Origin: Rhyacophila brunnea
Lineage: Eukaryota; Arthropoda; Insecta; Trichoptera; Rhyacophilidae
DNA: 64,000 bases
Reading direction: 5' to 3'
Assembly: GCA_022495005.1 (NCBI GenBank)
Contig: JAGYXB010002029.1
Location: forward strand, 310,001 to 374,000
Below the pieces are notes generated by a model. It was not told the DNA's origin, made no database searches, and was given only the letters and a program-made list of their open reading frames with translations. Position numbers and translations under genes: made by a program. Each line of letters begins with the position of its first letter. Position 1 is the stretch's first letter. Below are positions 45,901 to 64,000 of the stretch, piece by piece.

Positions 45901-47066
45901 TCACACAAAATTCCAAACTCCTAAACCTATAAATAAATGTGTTATCGTATTTCACACAAGACGGCCAACTGTAAGTGCCAAATTTTCAATATCACAAATT
46001 GAACAACTCCGCTCTTCATATACATTTTCTTTATAATATAAAAGGAATGCTAAAATAGTTTATTAATTTATAGTGCAGCTTATTTGTAAAAAAAAAAAAA
46101 TTCCAATTGTATTTTTGGAATTGTTAAATTCCGCTCGATAGTTAAATTATTAAGTATTTCTCCTTCCTGTACAATTTGCCCGAGTGGAGTTAGCCGGTTT
46201 GCAGACTTAGCAGTCAATATGGATTTCTTTTGGTTTTATGTGATCATTCATCTTAAAAATAATGGTCAATGTAGTACTTTTGGCTGCCTACATAATATAG
46301 TTGTCAAGGGAGTATCTTTCCAAAGGTATTTGTAGGTACATTTTATAATCAATGAACTCTGCTTTGATACAATATGTGAGATGCATGAAACCTAAGGGTG
46401 GAACAAATATCTTAGTAGAAGTGTGAAGTTCTCTTCAAATGGAACAGCAATGCGAAGTCACTTGTAGCCAAATCATTCTATACATTTAGGCCCCATCTCT
46501 ATCGAAGGTTTTTTTTGACATCTTTGGTATTGTTCGTTGGTATCGTTTAACTCTCCAGAGCTCCAGCCGAGAGTTAGCACCAGTGGGTTGTGGCGACAGT
46601 TACTGTACTGGCAATAATGCACTACAAGGTATTCACAGAGCAAGACTATGTATGCATTTTAACACAGTAACGTGATAATTCTAATCTTTTCCAATCCTGT
46701 CAAAAAAAGCCGAACATTAAAGGGTCATACTGTTATAAGGCGGATGTTCCCAGAGAGATGTTACTTCGTCCGGATACAATACGGGTCCGCTGAACTTTTC
46801 GTAGAACTCCGCGTCCGGGAACCATCGCTTCGCGCCACGGTTCGAGCTGAAAACAAACAGTTCTTACACTTCTGCACTTAACCTCTTTCATTATTACATA
46901 ATATTGTTCTTATAATTCGACCTAGTGGCTCACTGCAAAATAATATGATAACATTAGCGCGACTGGCTTACTTCACATTGTAAACGAGGGGTATGTTCTT
47001 CAAAAGAGCCTTCGAGTGTAGGGTGTTTGTTGATTTTCGCAAAAGGGTACCGATCAGTCCGGCCAT
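30787..47066 (-). CDS. NDUFS2: NADH dehydrogenase (ubiquinone) iron-sulfur protein 2, 49 kDa subunit; ten exons
   Basis: This is a core subunit of respiratory complex I in the mitochondrial matrix arm; with the PSST subunit it forms the quinone-reduction site. Ten minus-strand exons join with GT-AG borders and fully consistent phases into 1401 bases, 466 residues; human NDUFS2 is of nearly the same length. Residues 1-32 ([19 protein letters not shown]) are basic and hydroxylated, as expected of a mitochondrial presequence. Hallmarks follow in order: [14 protein letters not shown], the His loop at the quinone site; [30 protein letters not shown], with the quinone-site Tyr; [34 protein letters not shown]; and the terminal VVFGEIDR. 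No break or missing key residue is seen. Introns, especially 2, 7 and 9, are filled by transposons. It is divergent from MAPKAPK2. Confidence 0.97.
31114..31968 (-). mobile_element. hAT element (Charlie/GTF2IRD2-like) with 8 bp duplication CACTAACC
   Basis: Starts CAGGGGTGGGCAAAATGTGG and ends GGTTGCCCCCCCCTG, with GCGGCCCGCC near both ends. CACTAACC flanks exactly (31106-31113, 31969-31976). The interior, read on the plus strand, retains decayed transposase: [12 protein letters not shown], and an [12 protein letters not shown] segment like the conserved hAT C-terminal dimerisation region. It sits in NDUFS2 intron 9. Coding orientation is plus; element strand assignment is nominal. Confidence 0.85.
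32010..32690. repeat. Dispersed repeat R5, copy 2
   Basis: Inverted partner of 14310-14890. GGTACATGTTCAAACAC begins it and GTCCATTTTGACCTACGC ends it. It lies in NDUFS2 intron 9 beside the hAT element. The 75-codon frame inside is not protein-like. Confidence 0.65.
32910..33055 (-). CDS. NDUFS2: NDUFS2 exon 9 (residues 376-424)
   Basis: Acceptor TTTGTCAG, donor GTAATC. Encodes [38 protein letters not shown] and ADGSSKPYR. Confidence 0.96.
33056..33800. other. NDUFS2 intron 8, unique part
   Basis: Intronic AT-rich sequence with a short CA-rich stretch (ACACACCAACACACACACAA near 33181). Nothing else was recognised. Confidence 0.4.
33801..33889. mobile_element. 89 bp internally deleted hAT H1 derivative
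   Basis: Starts TAGTGGCGAAGGGTAGAGGT and ends CTTCCACCCTCCTTTACTG, with exact 8 bp TGAAATAC on both sides (33793-33800, 33890-33897). It keeps just the two ends of family H1, including GTTTAATATGCACTACTTAT, so it is nearly all TIR. Confidence 0.85.
34508..34637 (-). CDS. NDUFS2: NDUFS2 exon 8 (residues 332-375)
   Basis: Acceptor GAATGCAG, donor GTATTG. Encodes [33 protein letters not shown] and PPTRHEMK. Confidence 0.96.
34725..34845 (-). pseudogene. LINE reverse transcriptase C-terminal scrap
   Basis: The minus strand reads [20 protein letters not shown], the post-RT pattern (W-x-L-T-x...A.D.FE.KVLR.I.GP) of insect LINEs. It is a short fragment in NDUFS2 intron 7. Confidence 0.55.
35429..35492. 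repeat. Two 21 bp direct repeats, each with a CGAGTTAACTCG palindrome
   Basis: GCCACGGACGAGTTAACTCG plus C occurs at 35429-35449 and again at 35472-35492, 43 bp apart and perfectly conserved. A TTAA is at the centre of each palindrome. Confidence 0.8.
36166..38267. mobile_element. TTAA (piggyBac-type) element, third level of the nest
   Basis: TTAA at 36162-36165 and 38268-38271. Ends CCTTTCTAACGCGGCAACTG and, on the other strand, CCCTTTCTAAGCGTTACGAA share the CCTTTCTAA tip. CCCTTT is a frequent piggyBac-family tip. A TGACTTTAGTC/GACTAAAGTCA inverted pair lies just inside the left end (about 36187-36236). No transposase was recognised. Confidence 0.7.
37169..37462. mobile_element. Foldback MITE, innermost level of the nest (294 bp)
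   Basis: GTGGGTCTATTCTATACTTA starts it and the exact inverse ends it. The arms, about 130 bp each, are almost perfectly complementary through GCACTTATTGTAACAATTAC and AAGTTGGTTTTTATTGTTGC. The frames on both strands are mirror artefacts. It is related to the palindrome core at 955-1245. Confidence 0.9.
40000..40246 (+). mobile_element. SINE family A, full-length (reference copy)
   Basis: tRNA-like head GCCACCACGGTGGCCGCGCG with A box TGGCCGCGCGG and B box GGTTTGAATCC. The body is GGACCTAATAGGTTGAGCAA. The tail has two stem-loops, CCTCCACTCTGTGGAGG and GATCCTATCAGGATC, then a poly(A) of 12. It lies in NDUFS2 intron 7 just downstream of exon 7. Confidence 0.9.
40299..40418 (-). CDS. NDUFS2: NDUFS2 exon 7 (residues 292-332)
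   Basis: Acceptor TTCTTGCAG, donor GTCTGC. Encodes [20 protein letters not shown] and [13 protein letters not shown]. Followed by the 5.66 kb intron with the nested transposons. Confidence 0.96.
41326..41489 (-). CDS. NDUFS2: NDUFS2 exon 6 (residues 238-292)
   Basis: Acceptor TATCACAG, donor GTAGAG. Encodes [34 protein letters not shown] and [12 protein letters not shown]. Confidence 0.95.
42254..42444 (-). mobile_element. tRNA-derived SINE (family B) with 13 bp duplication
   Basis: On the minus strand the head GGCTCTCGTGGTGCAGTGCA carries an A box, GGTTCGATTCCC is a perfect B box, and the element ends in a poly(A). GTACTCGTGAGGT flanks both sides (42241-42253, 42445-42457). It lies in NDUFS2 intron 5. 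It is a different family from SINE A. Confidence 0.92.
42851..43038 (-). CDS. NDUFS2: NDUFS2 exon 5 (residues 175-237)
   Basis: Acceptor TTTCCAG, donor GTCAGT. Encodes [40 protein letters not shown] and [13 protein letters not shown]. Confidence 0.96.
43685..43886 (-). CDS. NDUFS2: NDUFS2 exon 4 (residues 108-175)
   Basis: Acceptor GTGTGCAG, donor GTAAGT. Encodes [38 protein letters not shown] and [12 protein letters not shown], including the conserved quinone-site Tyr. Confidence 0.96.
44448..44557 (-). CDS. NDUFS2: NDUFS2 exon 3 (residues 71-107)
   Basis: Acceptor TTTTTAAG (AAG rather than CAG), donor GTATGT. Encodes [20 protein letters not shown], containing the conserved His at the quinone site. 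Confidence 0.93.
44904..45495. mobile_element. TA MITE with CAGTCGAACTT TIRs (592 bp)
   Basis: Left CAGTCGAACTTGGTTATTAC and right (other strand) CAGTCGAACTTCGTTATTAC, flanked by TA (44902-44903, 45496-45497). The ends resemble pogo/Tigger-type elements. It lies in NDUFS2 intron 2. Confidence 0.88.
46731..46846 (-). CDS. NDUFS2: NDUFS2 exon 2 (residues 32-71)
   Basis: Acceptor TTTTCAG, donor GTATGA. Encodes [20 protein letters not shown] and SLWEHPPYN. Intron 1 is only 125 bp. Confidence 0.92.
46972..47066 (-). CDS. NDUFS2: NDUFS2 exon 1 (residues 1-32)
   Basis: ATG at 47066-47064 begins [20 protein letters not shown]. The donor GTAAGC follows at 46971. It encodes the mitochondrial presequence and ends two bases into a codon. 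Confidence 0.92.
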
Positions 47067-48828
47067 GTTGGACAATCGACAAAATATTGTCTCGAAACTT
47101 GATGGAAATTTGACAGTTTTACAAACTGTCCAAAATACTATCAAGCGTGAAGTTCGTACGTAATAAATGATGATTATTTACAATGGCAACAAAGGTCAAA
47201 GACACGAAAAAATCCCTACGAATAGCAGCTCCCCATACATACGCAATAGACGATTGGCATTATATTTGTATTATGTATATTTGTATTATAGTAGTATATC
47301 ATTGATATACTACTAGATGAGCAGTTCCCATACAAGTGTCATTTAAAAAATGTACCACAAAAGATATAACGAATATCGTCTTATAATATTTCCTTGTAGG
47401 TATAATGCGTTAAGACCGTTAACATGGATTCCCGAATTTCACCCGTATTGCCCTGGCTGTAAAACTAAATTTGCGTTCTTGGAATAGTGAACCTAAGGGC
47501 GATGCAACGCAAAACAGACAGAGCAAGTCGTCATGCGCTGACTATTAGTTAGAGTAAGATGCAAGCTAGACCGGGCTTACTCAGTAAGTTTTAACAAAGG
47601 TCGACTCGCTGAAAATCGGGCGTCATTTTAAGAAGCATAACATGATTCATCCAGTAGTATATCAATGCATTACATGCAGGAAAAATTTTGGAAAACAGAA
47701 TGGTAGGTACCTATAATCTATATCGATATTCCGCCATCTCCTGTTTTCATAATTTCCAACTAGGTACCTACTATAGTGCTTTCTTTGACTTATCGACCTG
47801 AATTTTATTTATACAAGTTGCATTATTTTCATCAATTTGATTAAGTATTTTGGTAGATATTAATAATTTTTATTACATTCCTCTCATAAGCAGCATATGT
47901 ATATCCAGATTGCCCTCACAGGGCGTCATTATTTTTTTATGAGATAAGTATGTACACCCAATAAAAACAACGTCTGTCCGCTAAAGGCTGATATTTAATA
48001 CAAAATTAAATCCGTTAAAATTATATGTAGATAACAAAACAACACCGAATCTCATTGTTAATAGAAATACCTAGGAGTTTACAACATGTCGTAAATATTA
48101 CATTTTACATGCGACCGGATTACATAAGTAAGAATGTGATTATTTTTAATAAATCACGAATTGGAACGTTATTTTCACTACTTTGAGCGGTTGTCTTGAC
48201 TCTTGAGGATTAAATTTCACAATTTGTTGGCTTATTCCAAAGAGATTGGACTCCCAGTCTTCAATCTCTTTGGTTTATTCATTTTATTAATTTGTGTAGC
48301 TACATGGATAGGTAGGTACAAAGAAAGTTTTAGTTTTTCTCAATCAACAAAAGTTTCATTATTTTAGAGGAAATAAATTTCTTCTGTCCATCCTCTTTGA
48401 TTTCTTCACGTTTATTTCTTAAATTTTCTGTTTTCATCATTTCCATTGAAATACTTTGGAAATACTTTCCGTTCGGAAAGACTGATGGTGTATATGGTAA
48501 TACTCGTCATAGATAATAGAACGTATGTCGTATAAAGATAATATGTAGCTATCTTCAGGTGTGTATTGGCTTGCGATAAGTTCGTTTCGTTCTTGAATCC
48601 CGATGTAATCATTCGCGATAAATATAGATTTAGATAATACCTGTATTACTTTTTTATAAACAAGCCCCTCGTCGTGGAATTTAATTTTATAGTTCGGTTG
48701 CGCTTTTCTTGTTATCGGCCGCGATCTTCGTCTCCCGGTGCGCAGTCGGCTTATGTAATTTTACGAAAGTGTCATTTTGTTGACACTTGTGTGATTTATT
48801 GCATAGATCGGAAGTGTTTTGTTCGGCC
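47067..48828. promoter_or_regulatory. Shared divergent upstream region of NDUFS2 and MAPKAPK2
   Basis: No coding region was recognised between the two start codons. The 100-150 bases before the MAPKAPK2 ATG are the most GC-rich part (GTTATCGGCCGCGATCTTCG, CTCCCGGTGCGCAGTCGGC) and probably hold its 5' UTR and start site. A perfect hairpin, TAGTAGTATATCA TGATATACTACTA, lies near 47290-47316. No TATA box could be assigned with confidence. Confidence 0.5.
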
Positions 48829-61373
<12,545 letters not shown>

Positions 61374-61508
61374 TAGGTCATTTCTATAATTAAAAACAAA
61401 TTCATCTTCAATTGTAACATTTAAATTATTTACAAATATAAGAACATCTTATCAAATATTTGGAATAATCCAGATGCCCTCTATGAATCAATTTATTCAT
61501 TATTATTA

Positions 61509-63538
61509 CGAGGGTGGGTCAATAATTCCTTAGAAAAAAGCATTAAAACAGTTTTTATTTTTGTATTTTTTTTTTATTTCTCAACATAATCTCCTTGGAG
61601 CTCAATACACTTGGTTAGACGTTTCTCAATTTTTTTAAACCGTCAGAAAAATAAGTTTTCGGAAGGTCCTCAAAATAAGCATTTGTCCGATCGATGACTT
61701 CTTCATTTGAAAAAAAACGTTGTCCACTTCGCCATTTTTTTAAGTTTAGGAAAAGGAAAAAGTCACTGGGGGCTAAATCTGGCGAATACGGTGTGTGGTC
61801 GACCAATTCGAACTTCAATTCTTCAATTTTAGCCATTGATCGTAAACATGTGTGCCCACGGGCATTGTCCTGATGAAAGAGGATTTTTTTCCTGTTTAAA
61901 TGAGGCCGTTTTTCTTCAATTTCGTTTTTAGCTGGTCCAATAAAGATGCATAATAATCCCCTGTTATTGTTTTTCCTTTTTCCAAATAGTCAACGAAAAT
62001 AATTCCACGTGCATCCCAAAATACAGTAGCCATAACCTTACCAGCTGATTTCACGGTTTTCGCCTTCTTTGGACATGGTTCGCCTTTCGCAATCCGCTGC
62101 TTTGACTGTTCTTTCGTCTCGGGAGTATAGTGGTGTATCCATGTTTCATCTACAGTCACAAAGCGACGAAAAAATTCATCCGGATTGCGTTGCATGAGCG
62201 ACAACAGGGCTTTAGAGGCCACCACCCTAATGCGTTTATTGTCGACTGTGAGCAAACGCGGCACCCATCTTGCAGAAATTTTTTTCATGCCCAATTTGTC
62301 ATGTAAAATAGAAATGACGCTACCTTTTGAGATCCTGTAACCTCAATTATCTCACTCAACTTTAATCTTCGGTCACTTAACACCATATCGTGGATTTTAT
62401 TGATCATTTTTGGTGTAGTCACCTCTACAGGACGTCCTGAGCGTGGTTCATCCTTTGTTGATGTACGACCACGTTTAAATTCATTTAACCAGTTATAAAT
62501 AGTTGCAAGTGAAGGAGCAGATATGCCGTGAACTAAATCCAACTCATTTTTTATTTCCTTTGCTGTTAACCCTTTTATATTAAAATGTTTAACACATTGA
62601 TCGCCAACTAGTTTTACATAAAATAGTTAAAAAATGATTATTTGTTTTTAAGGTATTATTTGATAGGTTATGAAAGAATATAATGTTTTTTTTCATTTTG
62701 ATGATTTTTCTACGTAAATATTGGTTTTTATGATGTGCCGGCCACATGTGTCCGTCGCGGCGCCAACAAGTTAATTTATTCTATTGCGCCGGGCCGGCCA
62801 CTTCGCCGGTCACCTGTCCATATGTGTTGACGAGAGCATGGTGCCATTTCGCGGTCGAATTATATTTAGATTTAGATAGTATAATAAACAGAAAAGGCAC
62901 AAATACGGAATAAAAGTTTTCAAATTGGGTAGTATAATACCTGGATACACATAAACTGGAAATATACGTATACATACCTTATAATCATTTTTGTATTCTA
63001 TTTTTTTATTATTTACATATTTTTTATAACTTACATTTTTATAATCTATTTAATTTTTATTTTTATATCAATAAAAACACATTTACAATTTAAAAGGAAA
63101 ACTTTTTTTTTCATTATGTACATTCTTTACATTAGTGAGCCTATATTTTGTGACTGGGAAGACATATTTTCAGGCCAAGTGGCAGTAATATACAGAAGGG
63201 CCATGCCGGTCACCGCGTATCGAAAAATGCACTGCGAGCGTGCCCGCCGGCGCTGTAGAACAACTCTAAGGCAGGTCTTCTTTGCCGGTCACCGGTGACC
63301 CCCATGGCGATCAACGTGTTAATAACAGCTCTAAACTCAATTTTCTCCATTTTCCATTTTTCCATTCCAAAGCAAATTTTTTTTTTTAAATGTACTGAGA
63401 AACACACAACAACCCGACCAATCTGATTGAAACTTCGCAGCATACTGAATCGGTAGTGCCGCTGCATGAAAACAAACCGCTTACAGTACTAGTCGCGCCA
63501 GCTGTCGGCTTTTCTAAGGACTTATTGACCCACCCTCG
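61509..63538 (-). mobile_element. mariner element, copy 3, carrying a TTAA insertion
   Basis: TIRs as in the other copies, TA on both sides (61507-61508, 63539-63540). Removing the 726 bp insertion and one TTAA leaves 1300 bp. The transposase (minus strand) is broken by the insertion after EFRAVI, by a frame change near 62330 and another near 61925. FHQDNAR is followed by GHT instead of VHT. It lies in MAPKAPK2 intron 7. Confidence 0.94.
62593..63318. mobile_element. TTAA element (726 bp) inside mariner copy 3
   Basis: TTAA at 62589-62592 and 63319-63322. The ends CACATTGATCGCC and (other strand) CACGTTGATCGCC are inverted over 13 bp with one mismatch. The other mariner copies show the uninterrupted GTTATTAAACATTTT. 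GC-rich blocks with GCCGGTCACC recur inside. An internal TTAA preceded by GGCGCCAACAAG (about 62760-62775) may mark a further nested boundary. No transposase. Confidence 0.92.
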
Positions 63539-63540
63539 TA

Positions 63541-64000
63541 TTATCCTATTTTAATACAAAGACAGAGAATCTGTTAAATTTTGTAAATATCCTCAGTTAC
63601 CGCAAGTTTTAGGAAACATCTTCAAGAAAGATATCTGTCAATTAACATTTTTTTTTCTGTTTTCTAAAAAAGTGATGTTGATTTAAAGATATCTTTTAAG
63701 TGTGAAGGAAGGTGCGCGAATCCTTTTTCTGTCATTACACAATATGACGCCTAACATACACCTTTCCATGCCACATTGTGATTCACATAAATTCTGAATT
63801 TCTCTGTTTCTGAGAGACTAAGTTTCGCATGCCAACGTAGCAGACGTTGGTTAAACACCTGGAGCGCTTAAGGCACAATGGGAGGTGGTCATTCTTGTCA
63901 TGTCTATGGTCACTAATCAGATGTCCGAGTGCACTTCATTATTGATATTATTTACTTGCATATTATTATTTATTAAAATAATGAATAAAGTCAGGCGACT
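63541..64000. other. MAPKAPK2 intron 7, continuing beyond the window
   Basis: No acceptor followed by the expected basic C-terminal tail of MAPKAPK2 is visible, so the last exon lies to the right. Nothing else was recognised. Confidence 0.5.

Noticed and set aside
45669..45908. 79-codon minus-strand frame in NDUFS2 intron 2 ([20 protein letters not shown])
   Set aside because: Somewhat protein-like, but no splice context, no recognisable family and no match in the window; not enough to call a nested gene.

Overview
This is a nuclear genome window from an insect, most likely a moth or butterfly. It is AT-rich and has intron-rich genes with short, insect-like exons. It is crowded with transposon classes common in Lepidoptera: tRNA-derived SINEs, RTE-like LINE tails ending in TGATGA repeats, mariner, piggyBac/TTAA, hAT and pogo/Tigger elements. 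The order is inferred from this mixture and from protein character, not from a database search.

Two host genes can be read almost completely. NDUFS2, the 49 kDa subunit of mitochondrial complex I, is on the minus strand at 30787-47066. It has ten coding exons whose splice phases all agree, giving 1401 coding bases and 466 residues. MAPKAPK2, the kinase downstream of p38, is on the plus strand from 48829. Seven coding exons (324 residues) are present and the final exon lies beyond the right edge. The two genes are divergent, with 1.76 kb between their start codons. A third host gene is represented by one minus-strand terminal exon at 17955-18173 that I could not identify.

The left half (1-30 kb) is almost entirely repeats. 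It includes a 2.7 kb tandem array built on an RTE LINE 3' tail and split by an 803 bp insertion, a long palindrome containing duplicated SINE tails, a 5'-truncated LINE carrying two later insertions, two TTAA elements sharing one target site, a 2.55 kb inverted-terminal-repeat element with subterminal repeats, a mariner copy sitting in an older repeat, a pogo/Tigger transposase split by a MITE, and a near-intact piggyBac element. In the right half the same families fill the introns. NDUFS2 intron 7 holds a four-level nest: a pogo-like MITE, then a TTAA element, then a second TTAA element, then a foldback MITE. MAPKAPK2 introns carry two mariners, one with a 726 bp TTAA element inside it, plus hAT MITEs and a SINE.

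Many insertions are bounded by target-site duplications that can be read directly: TA, TTAA, 4 bp, 6 bp, 8 bp and 11-13 bp. These give element boundaries and relative ages without any search. All percent identities and family names are by-eye judgements.
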